DNA of 64,000 nt from A37T11 sp964546645 (GTDB taxonomy: Bacteria > Bacteroidota > Bacteroidia > Sphingobacteriales > Sphingobacteriaceae), in contig CAZJKM010000005.1 in NCBI GenBank assembly GCA_964546645.1, positions 1 through 64,000 of the forward strand, written 5' to 3'. The notes beneath the pieces were generated by a model that made no database searches, was not told the origin of the DNA, and was given only the letters and a program-made list of their open reading frames with translations. Made by a program: the position numbers and the translations under genes. This document shows, piece by piece, positions 15,385-23,589 of this stretch (positions are counted from its first letter, which is position 1; each line of letters starts with the position of its first letter).

Positions 15385-15999
15385 TTAATTGTTTTCTTCA
15401 GGAGGGTCTTTTTTAACCCCGGTAACACCCGGTTTGAAACGCGGTTTAAAGCCGGATGGTTTCGTCACAGCCGGAGGGTCAGGCTCTGGTGCTGCATCGG
15501 GCAATTTTTCAGCTGGTTTTGCGGTAGTGACTCCGGGCTTGAAACGAGGTTTAAAGCCTGCCGGTTTAGCGGAAGCTGCGGTACTTTGCTCCGGTGTTTC
15601 TTCTTCTGCAGCCTGTGAGGTTCCGGTTTCCGGTTCGGTTCCGGATGGTTTCTCCAATGGCTTTGAAGTGACTGCACCGGGTTTAAAACGGGGCTTGAAT
15701 CCGGCGGGCTTAGGAGCCGCAATAGGGGCAGCCGGAGTTGCTTCCTGGCTTTCGGCCGGGGAAATCGGTGATTTTGATACGATGGCTGCCGTTTTTTCCA
15801 GAACCGGCCTTGCAGGGTCTTCCCGCAGCAGGAAGTCCTTTCTCAACCGGTTGAACCAGTATTTTTTGGTATGGTCAAAGCTTTTCTCACCCATTTGGGT
15901 ATAATGGCTTTTGAATTCTTCATAAAGAGAAGGGCGGGTCTGCCGTAAATGTGCCAGATCAATCTTCTTTTTTATAAAAAACTCCTCAAAAGTCATCAT
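15385..15999 (-). CDS. GFKPRFKPG-repeat protein of unknown function
   Basis: 204 residues. Residues 1-70 form a small folded helical region (FEEFFIKKKIDLAHLRQTRP, SFDHTKKYWFNRLRKDFLL). The rest is disordered and rich in Pro, Ala, Lys and Glu, with three copies of KP[AS]GFKPRFKPG spaced about 40-50 residues apart. The repeats are strongly basic and aromatic while the linkers are acidic, as in linear binding motifs on a tether. No signal peptide. The gene lies 33 nt downstream of yebC on the same strand, so the two are probably co-transcribed. Function unknown; a nucleic-acid or protein tether is possible. Confidence 0.7.
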   Translation of the reverse strand: MMTFEEFFIKKKIDLAHLRQTRPSLYEEFKSHYTQMGEKSFDHTKKYWFNRLRKDFLLREDPARPVLEKTAAIVSKSPISPAESQEATPAAPIAAPKPAGFKPRFKPGAVTSKPLEKPSGTEPETGTSQAAEEETPEQSTAASAKPAGFKPRFKPGVTTAKPAEKLPDAAPEPDPPAVTKPSGFKPRFKPGVTGVKKDPPEENN

Positions 16000-16032
16000 T
16001 TTCCCGCAGTGATCAGCAGATCTTAGTTACTA

Positions 16033-16758
16033 TCAGGCCATGTTATGGTATACCGCCTGCACATCGTCATCTTCTTCTATCCGGTCAATCAGCTTCATTA
16101 CTTCATTGGAAGCCTCTTCAGACACGTCGGTGGCAGATAAGGCGATACGCTCAAGCTTAGCGCTCTTTATTTCGACCCCTTTTTCTTCCAGGAGCTTTTG
16201 CATATTGCCAAAGTCTTCGAAAGAGGTTTGCGCGACCACCATGTCATTGCCCTCTTCGTCCGCCTCCATATACAGCTCCTCCAATCCGCCGTCAATCAGC
16301 TCCAGTTCCAGTTCTTCCAGGTCCATCTCTTCGGACAGTGTAAAACGGAAAATGGATTTCCGCTGAAAAATAAAATCCAGCGACCCAGTCTTACCAAGGG
16401 ACCCGCCCGCTTTTGTAAAATAGCTGCGGATGTTCGCCACCGTACGGTTGGTATTGTCGGTGGCTGTTTCAATCAATATGGGCACACCATGGGGTCCGTA
16501 TCCTTCATATACATGCTCTTCGTAGCCTTTCGCATCCTTTTCAGAAGCCCGTTTAATGGCGGCATCCACACGATCTTTCGGCATATTAACCGCCTTGGCA
16601 TTCTGTATAGCGGTGCGCAGGCGGGAGTTTCCCTCCGGATTGGCCCCCCCCTCTTTTACAGCAATGGCAATTTCTTTCCCAAGACGGGTGAACTGTACAG
16701 CCATTTTTGCCCAGCGTTTAAACTTACGTTCTTTTCTGAATTCAAAAGCTCTTCCCAT
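16033..16758 (-). CDS. YebC/PmpR family protein
   Basis: 241 residues, the normal family size. N-terminal MGRAFEFRKERKFKRWAKMA, then FTRLGKEIAIAVKEGG, PKDRVDAAIKRASEK, YEGYGPHGVPILIE and TDNTNRTVANIRSYFTKAGG are all hallmark segments. YebC proteins were long called transcription regulators; some members act on ribosomes stalled at proline runs. Start at ATG 16758, supported by the -7/-33 promoter at 16782-16812; the frame further upstream is not used. First gene of a two-gene unit with the GFKPRFKPG protein, which is itself proline-rich. Confidence 0.93.
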   Translation of the reverse strand: MGRAFEFRKERKFKRWAKMAVQFTRLGKEIAIAVKEGGANPEGNSRLRTAIQNAKAVNMPKDRVDAAIKRASEKDAKGYEEHVYEGYGPHGVPILIETATDNTNRTVANIRSYFTKAGGSLGKTGSLDFIFQRKSIFRFTLSEEMDLEELELELIDGGLEELYMEADEEGNDMVVAQTSFEDFGNMQKLLEEKGVEIKSAKLERIALSATDVSEEASNEVMKLIDRIEEDDDVQAVYHNMA

Positions 16759-16781
16759 GTATAATACGATATTAAAGGGAA

Positions 16782-16812
16782 CAAACTTAGAGAAAATAGG
16801 CAGTAAATCCAA
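16782..16812 (-). promoter_or_regulatory. Promoter of yebC
   Basis: Minus-strand TTG (16812-16810), 20-nt spacer, TAAGTTTG (16789-16782): a full Bacteroidota promoter, 23 nt before the yebC ATG. Confidence 0.6.
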
Positions 16813-16930
16813 TCATGCTATTTTCTTTGCGGTCCGGGGCGCTGACAAAACCGGCATAGGATTTGTCTGGTTTACTTAAAATAAGTAGGTTAGCAGATAC
16901 TAATCAAATATTCCACTAACGTAAAGCAAT

Positions 16931-18718
16931 ATGAGTTCTGTATGGAAATGGGTTATAGGTGTATTCCTGGTGCTTATAATCGCTGTAACCGGAGGGGTTT
17001 GGTATTTGAGTAATCACTGGAAACCTCTGCTGACGGCAAAACTGGACGAAGCAATTGCAAGCTCAACGGATAACCTGTACCGTATATCGTATGATGAAAT
17101 AGACCTGAATGTACTGACGGGTAATGCGTCTCTTGTAAACTTCAGGCTTATCCCGGATACGATCGTATACCAACGGCTGAAATTAGAAAAGCAGGCTCCT
17201 GATAATCTGTATGAAGTATCAGTAACCAGCTTGGATATCCGGAGCTTTCACCCCCGCAGGCTACTGACCACGCAGCGCCTCAATATAGATGAAATTGTTG
17301 TTAACAAACCAGCCATAACCATTGTCAATGAATATCAGGAGTATAATGATACCGTTAAACTGAAAGACAGCCGTACGCTCTACCAGCGTATCTCCAATAC
17401 ATTGAAGGAGGTTAGTATTGGTGCGGTGCGGCTGAATGGCATTGATTTTACGTTTATTAAGCAACTGGACACCATACGGAAAAGAACAGCTTTCAGGGAT
17501 ATTGATCTGGCAATCCACGATATCCTGATTGACTCCGCTTCACAATTTGACTCCTCCCGTTTTTTTCATACCCGTGATATTGCTTTGAAAATGAACAAAT
17601 ACCGGTATCATACACCGGATAGTCTGTATTATGTAGGGTTTGACCAGCTGGCTCTGTCCACCGGCGACAAGAGTATACGGGTCGCCGGTCTGAAATATGC
17701 ACCACGTTACAGCAAAAAAGAGTCTCATAAAAAAATCGGACAGGCCAAGGACATGGTCGTTCTGGCATTTGATACATTGAGCCTGCAACAGGTTGACCTT
17801 ATTAAGTTCATGAACCAGCAAAAGATCCATGCCGGGTTCCTGCAGGTTGACAGTGGTACCGTGGATGTATTTAATAACCTGACGTTTCCTAAGAAGCTCA
17901 TCAGTAAAATCGGCAAATCCCCACACCAGCAACTGCTCCGGTTGAAAGCCAGTATTAAGATCGATACGGTGGCCCTGAGTAAAGTGGATGTCAGCTATGC
18001 GGAAGTGGGAAAAAACACCGGAGAAGAAGGAAAGATTACATTCAACCGTATCAGTGGAGCCGTTTATAATGTTACGAATGACTCATTGGCACTGACCGGT
18101 AATCATCTCATGCGGGCAGACCTGACCAGCTATTTGATGGGCCGGGGCAAGATACAGGTTCAGTTTGGCTTTGATATGACAGATAAAAAAGGCGCATTTA
18201 CCTATAAGGGGACTTTAGGAGCAATGGATGGACGCATACTGAACCGGATTATCAAGCCATTGCTTCCGGCCGAGATCCTGTCGGTCGCTATTAAAGGTGT
18301 GCGGTTTGACATAAAAGCAGATGACTACAGAAGCAGGGGAACGGTTAATGTGGACTACGATGATCTGAAATTATCGATCTTTGAACGGCATGAAGACGGA
18401 ACGATAAATAAAAAAGGATTTATTTCAACGTTGGCCAACACGTTTATCATCAACAGCAGCAATCCGGATGCGAACGGGAAATACCACACCGGGCGGGTTG
18501 ACTATCTTCGTCCACATCATTACTCCTTCTTTAAAACGATGTGGCAGAGTTTGCTGCAGGGGATCAAGGAATGTGCGGGTGTCAGCAAGGAGCGCGAAGC
18601 CAGGTTAACAAGGACAGCCCAGGGAGCTGCTGAAGGAGCGAAGAAAGTCGGAAATTTCTTCAAGGGTATCTTTAAAAAGAAAGACACAGAAGAAGAAGAA
18701 AAAGGGGAAAAAGATTAA
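16931..18718 (+). CDS. AsmA-like envelope protein
   Basis: 595 residues. One N-terminal membrane helix (WVIGVFLVLIIAVTGGVWYL) is followed by a large beta-rich part with repeated short strands (NVLTGNASLVNFRLIPDT, VTSLDIRSF, RLNIDEIVVNKPAITIVNEY), the pattern of AsmA/TamB-type proteins. Proteins of this class span the periplasm and are linked to outer-membrane assembly or lipid transport. The tail (about 535-595) is helical and strongly charged, ending in a Lys/Glu-rich stretch. No exact subfamily could be named; the call rests on architecture. Confidence 0.65.
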   Translation: MSSVWKWVIGVFLVLIIAVTGGVWYLSNHWKPLLTAKLDEAIASSTDNLYRISYDEIDLNVLTGNASLVNFRLIPDTIVYQRLKLEKQAPDNLYEVSVTSLDIRSFHPRRLLTTQRLNIDEIVVNKPAITIVNEYQEYNDTVKLKDSRTLYQRISNTLKEVSIGAVRLNGIDFTFIKQLDTIRKRTAFRDIDLAIHDILIDSASQFDSSRFFHTRDIALKMNKYRYHTPDSLYYVGFDQLALSTGDKSIRVAGLKYAPRYSKKESHKKIGQAKDMVVLAFDTLSLQQVDLIKFMNQQKIHAGFLQVDSGTVDVFNNLTFPKKLISKIGKSPHQQLLRLKASIKIDTVALSKVDVSYAEVGKNTGEEGKITFNRISGAVYNVTNDSLALTGNHLMRADLTSYLMGRGKIQVQFGFDMTDKKGAFTYKGTLGAMDGRILNRIIKPLLPAEILSVAIKGVRFDIKADDYRSRGTVNVDYDDLKLSIFERHEDGTINKKGFISTLANTFIINSSNPDANGKYHTGRVDYLRPHHYSFFKTMWQSLLQGIKECAGVSKEREARLTRTAQGAAEGAKKVGNFFKGIFKKKDTEEEEKGEKD

Positions 18719-18729
18719 AAACCGGGGCA

Positions 18730-18765
18730 GTATGCCATGCAACACATTTATTTATTGCAGCATAC
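18730..18765. terminator. Hairpin between convergent genes
   Basis: GTATGC and TGCAA (18730-18742, with a two-base bulge) pair with TTGCA and GCATAC (18755-18765). An 11-pair stem between the AsmA-like gene and ilvE; there is no T-run, so termination is inferred from position. Confidence 0.4.
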
Positions 18766-18779
18766 CGTCACCGTCCCGT

Positions 18780-19847
18780 TTATTCGTTAACAATGAAATT
18801 CCATCCAAACGGGTCGGCTATTCTGCCGTAGCGCAGCTCGTTCAGGAAGTTCAGTACTTTATTGGAAAATTCCCGTTCCGCAGGGTCAGGCAATGTATAA
18901 ACTTTACCTTCATGGCCTATTTCGGAGATAGGTGTCAGTGTGGCGGCTGTTCCTGCGGCAAAAGCTTCGGTTACAGACCCGTTTTCAATGCCGTCTAACA
19001 ATTCCTGGACGGTAACACGGCGTTCTTCGGCATTATATCCCCAATGGCGTGCAAGCTCAATGATACTGCGCCGGGTGATGCCATGCAGAATCGTTTCGGA
19101 AGAAGGCGTTATGATGGTATCGCCGACCCTAAACAATAGATTAGCAGTACCAGCCTCTTCAATGTATTTATGTTCTTTTGCATCCGTCCATATCAGCTGG
19201 TCAAATCCCTCTTGCTGGGCCAGTTTGGTAGGGTGGAGCGATAATGCGTAGTTCCCCGCATTCTTGGAGAAACCCACTCCGCCTTCTGCTGCGCGGGTGT
19301 AGGTGGTTTCGACCTTGACGCGCAGGGGTTTGTTATAGTAGGAGCCTACAGGACCGGTTATAATAATGAATTTATAAGCGTCAGAAGGATGTACACCGAG
19401 TGCAACCTCAGTGGCAAACATAAATGGGCGAATGTACAGTGATGCTCCCTCTGTTGGGGGAACCCAGGCCTGGTCCAGACTGATGAGTTGTTTCAGGCCA
19501 TCCATAAAAATCTCTTCCGGTACGGTCGGCATTTCAAGCCTGGCCGCCGATTTATTGAACCGTTCAAGGTTTTTATCGGGCCTGAAAATGCTGACCCGCC
19601 CATCAGCAAACTTATATGCTTTTATTCCTTCAAAGATGGCCTGGCCATAGTGCAGGGCAGAGGTGGCGGGGCTGAGGGTAAGATCACCGTATGGTACAAT
19701 GCTGACTTGTTGCCACCCGCCGTTACGGTAATCCGCCACCAGCATGTGATCTGAAAGAATCTGACCAAACTTTAAATTGTTAAAATCTACCTGCGCTAAC
19801 CGGGTTGCCGGTGTACGCTCAATCTGAATATGTAATGAATCCACCAC
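18780..19847 (-). CDS. ilvE: Branched-chain amino acid aminotransferase
   Basis: 355 residues, the length of the class IV enzymes of the BCAT type. Visible motifs: ALHYGQAIFEGIKAY, RPDKNLERFNKSAARL, the PLP lysine in GFSKNAGNYA, EEAGTANLLFRV and GSVTEAFAAGTAATLTPI. It transfers the amino group between glutamate and leucine, isoleucine or valine. No other ilv or leu gene is nearby. The start codon is supported by the usual N-terminal distance to the first motif. Confidence 0.93.
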   Translation of the reverse strand: MVDSLHIQIERTPATRLAQVDFNNLKFGQILSDHMLVADYRNGGWQQVSIVPYGDLTLSPATSALHYGQAIFEGIKAYKFADGRVSIFRPDKNLERFNKSAARLEMPTVPEEIFMDGLKQLISLDQAWVPPTEGASLYIRPFMFATEVALGVHPSDAYKFIIITGPVGSYYNKPLRVKVETTYTRAAEGGVGFSKNAGNYALSLHPTKLAQQEGFDQLIWTDAKEHKYIEEAGTANLLFRVGDTIITPSSETILHGITRRSIIELARHWGYNAEERRVTVQELLDGIENGSVTEAFAAGTAATLTPISEIGHEGKVYTLPDPAEREFSNKVLNFLNELRYGRIADPFGWNFIVNE

Positions 19848-19976
19848 AGTAATAGAGTTTTATCGTATCGGGTGCAAGTTAGGAAAAAAAGCAGACAATA
19901 GGACACATTTGATACACAGGAGATGAAATCACTATTACGCTCAAATGTTGTATAGAAGCAAGGGAACAAGAATACA

Positions 19977-21272
19977 TTAATACAGTACCCGGAACTTAAT
20001 GGTACGATCAATCTGTTTCAGTTGCTTTAATACGGACTTATCGTACCCTTTGCTGATATCTGTTACGGCGTAGCCGATATTTCCTTTCGTGACGAGGTGT
20101 TGAGCCGCGATATTGATACGGTTGTCGGCAAATACTTTGCTGATCTGGGCCATGATGCCGGGCACGTTATGGTGTATATGTATGAGGCGATGGGCCTGTT
20201 CAAGCCGTGGCAATTGCAGGTTAGGGAAGTTCCGGCTCATATAGGTGTTTCCTTTGTTGATAAAGTCTGCCATACGCCGCGGAATAAACTCACTGTTCCT
20301 TTTCTTTTGTTTCTTATCATCGAAAATAACAATCCCCATTTGGTTGCATAACTCACGGCTGAATTGATTTTTGCCATCGCCCAGATAACCAATGGTTTTC
20401 AGTTTGGCAGCCTGTCGCAGTTGCTCATCACTTACCTTTTGCCCCTCACCCAACAGCAGCATGCCCACATCCCGGATATACTTTTCTTCGAATGTGGCCT
20501 TTTGGCGGATGGAAAACCCGTCACGTTTCAGAATGTGTGCGGATATTTCAGGTACCTCGCCAACCAGTAAGCAGAGAATCCGGTTTTTGGGATAGGAAAT
20601 AGCCCTGGGTAATTGGTTAACGTATAAGAACTCATCAAAGCTGGGCGTGATATGGTCCGCTTTTTCAGAAACAGATTTGCGTTCAATGTTTTCGGTGAAT
20701 GCATAGAATTTTTCAATCAGGCCCGACTCTTTCAGCTGAAAATCGGAATAACCATCGCCGATGCCAAAGAGCTGACCTTCCAGCTCCAATTCCTGCAGCA
20801 GCCGTACTTTGCCTCCCTCAAAAGACAATGGGTTGCTGTCGTCATAACCGGCGATATTACCCTCTTCGTCAAAGGTGAACGTATTGGCATATACATTTTC
20901 CTTTTGGATGTGGTACGGAGCCACTACCGGGGTGATAAACTCCTTGAACCCGCCTGACACGATTAGTACTTCGTTGGTATGCTTTCTGAAAAACTCCCGG
21001 TTACGCGAAAAGGAGGAGGAGACTTTTTTCTTCAGGACGCGCACCAGTTGGTCCAGATGGTTACGATTGGCCTGGAGTAGTTTAACCCTTCCGGCCAGGC
21101 TTTCCCGGAACGAGAGGTGCCCTTCCATTGCCGCCGTCGTAAGCCGCTCAATCTCCTCATAAATAAGGTGACGTGCCGGATGGTTTTTCAGAGAAATACG
21201 GGCCAGTTCATCCAGGGCTTCCACCTGTGTGAAGGTGCTGTCAAAATCAATGATATAGTAATTTTTTGCCAT
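19977..21272 (-). CDS. Phosphoserine phosphatase fused to a SerA remnant with ACT domain
   Basis: 431 residues. Residues 1-215 are a HAD-type phosphoserine phosphatase: DFDST (nucleophile Asp9, acid Asp11), SGGF and GIGDGYSDFQL. The rest matches two parts of 3-phosphoglycerate dehydrogenase SerA. About 230-320 correspond to its N-terminal substrate region (SYPKNRILCLLVGEVPE, then LKTIGYLGDGKNQ). About 335-431 correspond to its tail (SRNFPNLQLPRLEQAHRLIH, HHNVPGIMAQISKVFADNRI, an ACT domain). The NAD-binding dehydrogenase domain between them is missing. The ACT part may sense serine. The gene follows an SDR gene by 4 nt. Confidence 0.85.
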   Translation of the reverse strand: MAKNYYIIDFDSTFTQVEALDELARISLKNHPARHLIYEEIERLTTAAMEGHLSFRESLAGRVKLLQANRNHLDQLVRVLKKKVSSSFSRNREFFRKHTNEVLIVSGGFKEFITPVVAPYHIQKENVYANTFTFDEEGNIAGYDDSNPLSFEGGKVRLLQELELEGQLFGIGDGYSDFQLKESGLIEKFYAFTENIERKSVSEKADHITPSFDEFLYVNQLPRAISYPKNRILCLLVGEVPEISAHILKRDGFSIRQKATFEEKYIRDVGMLLLGEGQKVSDEQLRQAAKLKTIGYLGDGKNQFSRELCNQMGIVIFDDKKQKKRNSEFIPRRMADFINKGNTYMSRNFPNLQLPRLEQAHRLIHIHHNVPGIMAQISKVFADNRINIAAQHLVTKGNIGYAVTDISKGYDKSVLKQLKQIDRTIKFRVLY

Positions 21273-21276
21273 GTAT

Positions 21277-22251
21277 TTATAAATGGGACTGAATAGCCGA
21301 ACTGATTTCCCTTAAGGTGGTATCTATCGGCTTAAATACCAGGCCTGTCTGCTGCCTGATTTTGTGGTTGCTATAAGCCAGCTTTTTTTGAGAAGCCCTG
21401 GCAGACTCACGTGTGATCGATGGCCGTTTTCCACTCAAGAGAGCGATCAGGCCACTGATCCGCCAGGCAACCCCCAGCATAAAGCGGGTAAGCGCCCTGC
21501 GTGGAGGCTGCCGGTTCAGATAAACAGAAAAACGGCTGAAAAGGTCCTGGTATGACCAGTTCTCGTTGCTGACGATGAACCGCTCTGCCTGAACACCTTC
21601 CTGCTCCATCAGCAGAATCATGGCCCGGGCCACGTCTTCCACATCCACCAAGCCCACCGAACCGGGAGGATAAAAATCGAACCCTTTTTGCAATAACGAA
21701 AAAATCGCACCGGTACCTTTGCCTCCGGCAGCACTCCCTATTACCAGGGATGGGTTGACAATCACGGCGTGCAGCCCTTCGGCAATACCCTTCCACACTT
21801 CCATTTCTGCAAGATATTTGGATATGGAATAACCGGACGGACGCCCGTCGTTTTTCCAGACATCATTCTCTGTACTTTCGGTCCCATCAGGAGAGGGACC
21901 TATGGTAGCAATGGAACTGACATGCAGTAAGCGGGCCTGGTGCTGCATACATAACGTAACGATATGCGCAGTTCCTTCCACGTTGACTTTTCTGAGTTGT
22001 TTCCGGTCGCCGGGGTCATTAGAGATCATGGCTGCGCAATGATATACCTGGGTTACACCTGAAAAGGCGTCTTCCAACGCAAAATAGTCTGTAATGTCCG
22101 CATCTGCCCACTGTAGTTGCGGGTGATCCGTCAGGCCGGAGGGAATCACAGAGCCATGTCGTCGGATAGCCCGTACCCCCCTTCCTGCAGCCAATAGCTG
22201 ATGAATAAGTGTTGAGCCAATAAATCCCGTTCCACCGGTAACTAAGATCAC
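21277..22251 (-). CDS. NAD-dependent epimerase/dehydratase (extended SDR)
   Basis: 324 residues. Nucleotide-binding TGGTGFIGSTLIHQL at the N-terminus, the SDR tyrosine motif YSISKYLAE, and a serine-containing stretch (LLHVSSIATIG) before it. Closest in feel to the dihydroflavonol-reductase/3-beta-HSD branch; the substrate cannot be named. GTG start at 22251 with AGGAG upstream and a -7 box further up. The stop lies 4 nt before the SerB/SerA fusion gene, so the two form an operon. Confidence 0.85.
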   Translation of the reverse strand: MILVTGGTGFIGSTLIHQLLAAGRGVRAIRRHGSVIPSGLTDHPQLQWADADITDYFALEDAFSGVTQVYHCAAMISNDPGDRKQLRKVNVEGTAHIVTLCMQHQARLLHVSSIATIGPSPDGTESTENDVWKNDGRPSGYSISKYLAEMEVWKGIAEGLHAVIVNPSLVIGSAAGGKGTGAIFSLLQKGFDFYPPGSVGLVDVEDVARAMILLMEQEGVQAERFIVSNENWSYQDLFSRFSVYLNRQPPRRALTRFMLGVAWRISGLIALLSGKRPSITRESARASQKKLAYSNHKIRQQTGLVFKPIDTTLREISSAIQSHL

Positions 22252-22294
22252 TTCTGCTTTTATAACTCCTGAACGATTATCAAATTATCGCTTT

Positions 22295-22302
22295 CAAAAG
22301 TA
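22295..22302 (-). promoter_or_regulatory. -7 box upstream of the SDR/serB operon
   Basis: Minus-strand TACTTTTG fits TAnnTTTG, 43 nt before the GTG start. The intergenic gap is shared with the divergent arginase-fold gene. Confidence 0.4.
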
Positions 22303-22407
22303 AGCTAATAAATGGATATTTGCAGGCTCGCAGCAATACTAATTAAATCGGACAAGTGTTCAGCATCCGTGTGGCTGCAGAAAAAAGTAAGCAGAAAAAA
22401 ATATCAA

Positions 22408-23589
22408 ATGTCATTAGCTGATTTCTTCACACCCGTTCGTGTACAGGAACTAATACCTGAAAAAGGTTTATACAGCACCCAGCTGGGAACCCTGTTTACA
22501 GTGCATCAGGATGAGTTCCCTGATCTGACAGAAAAGAAGCCGGATATTGCTGTTTTCGGGGTAATGGACGACCGGCGATCAATAGACAATCAGGGATGTG
22601 CGCTCGCGCCGGATTTTGTGCGGCAGCAGTTATACAGGCTGCACCATGGTGATTATCCGGTCAGTATCGCTGACCTGGGTAATATCAAAGGGGGGGAAAC
22701 AGTCAAGGATACCTATGCCGCAGTAAGGGTTGCCGTTGCTGAACTCATTAAACAGGGGATTGTTCCGGTGATTATTGGCGGAGGCCAGGACATTACCTAT
22801 GCGCAATACCTTGCTTATGAAAACCTGGAGCAGAAAGTGGACTTGTTAGTGATAGACCGGCAGTTTGATATTGAAGAAGATAACGACGCCGACGGGACGA
22901 CGACCTCCCTCTCTTATCTGAATAAAATCATGGTACACCAGCCGAACTACCTGTTCAATTTCAGCAATATCGGCTACCAGACGTATTTTGTAAGTAAGGA
23001 CAGTCTGCGAGTTATAGAAAAGCTGTATTTTGATGCCTATCGGCTGGGGAGTTTTACGGGCCGGACAGAGCAGGCAGAACCCGTTATCCGTAATGCCAGC
23101 CTTGTCAGCTTTGATATGGGCGCTATTCGGTCATCCGATGCCGGTGGTAACGCTAATGCCTCGCCGAATGGTTTCTATGGAGAAGAAGCCTGTCGTTTAT
23201 GCCGCTATGCGGGAATGAGCGACAAATTGACGTCAATAGGTTTTTTTGAGTATAACCCGACTTTTGATAACAACGGACAGACGGCCATGTTGCTGTCACA
23301 AATGATCTGGCATTTTGTGGATGGTTTTTACAACCGGAAAAAAGACTTTCCGTTACAACCGAAATCGGCTTATATTACTTACCGTACCTCCATTAAGGAG
23401 GATGCCTATGAACTGGTATTTGTGAAGAGTAAAAAATCAGATCGTTGGTGGATGCAAGTGCCCTACCCTAACACAGGGTCGGTAAACGAGCGATACCACC
23501 TGGTCCCCTGCCGGTATGAAGATTACCAGGAAGCCATTAATGGTGAAATGCCGGACCTGTGGTGGCGTACCTACCAAAAGCTAAGCTAA
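22408..23589 (+). CDS. Arginase/formimidoylglutamase-fold protein with degenerate metal site
   Basis: 393 residues with the ureohydrolase fold order: GIVPVIIGGGQD, DLLVIDRQFDIEEDND and SLVSFDMGAIRSSDA. In active arginases, agmatinases and formimidoylglutamases these read GGGHd, DaHxD and SxDxDxxDP and bind two manganese ions. Here His is Gln127 in the first, His is Gln152 in the second, and the second Asp of the third is Gly. A normal di-manganese centre seems impossible. The C-terminal 100 residues are unlike arginase. Databases often label such proteins formimidoylglutamase, which this sequence does not support. Start at ATG 22408; its stop overlaps pepT by 4 nt. Confidence 0.75.
   Translation: MSLADFFTPVRVQELIPEKGLYSTQLGTLFTVHQDEFPDLTEKKPDIAVFGVMDDRRSIDNQGCALAPDFVRQQLYRLHHGDYPVSIADLGNIKGGETVKDTYAAVRVAVAELIKQGIVPVIIGGGQDITYAQYLAYENLEQKVDLLVIDRQFDIEEDNDADGTTTSLSYLNKIMVHQPNYLFNFSNIGYQTYFVSKDSLRVIEKLYFDAYRLGSFTGRTEQAEPVIRNASLVSFDMGAIRSSDAGGNANASPNGFYGEEACRLCRYAGMSDKLTSIGFFEYNPTFDNNGQTAMLLSQMIWHFVDGFYNRKKDFPLQPKSAYITYRTSIKEDAYELVFVKSKKSDRWWMQVPYPNTGSVNERYHLVPCRYEDYQEAINGEMPDLWWRTYQKLS

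Noticed and set aside
15389..15904. 171-residue plus-strand frame with TPGLKRGLKPAG repeats
   Set aside because: Antisense shadow of the GFKPRFKPG gene; it has no start signal, and its repeats arise from those of the real gene.
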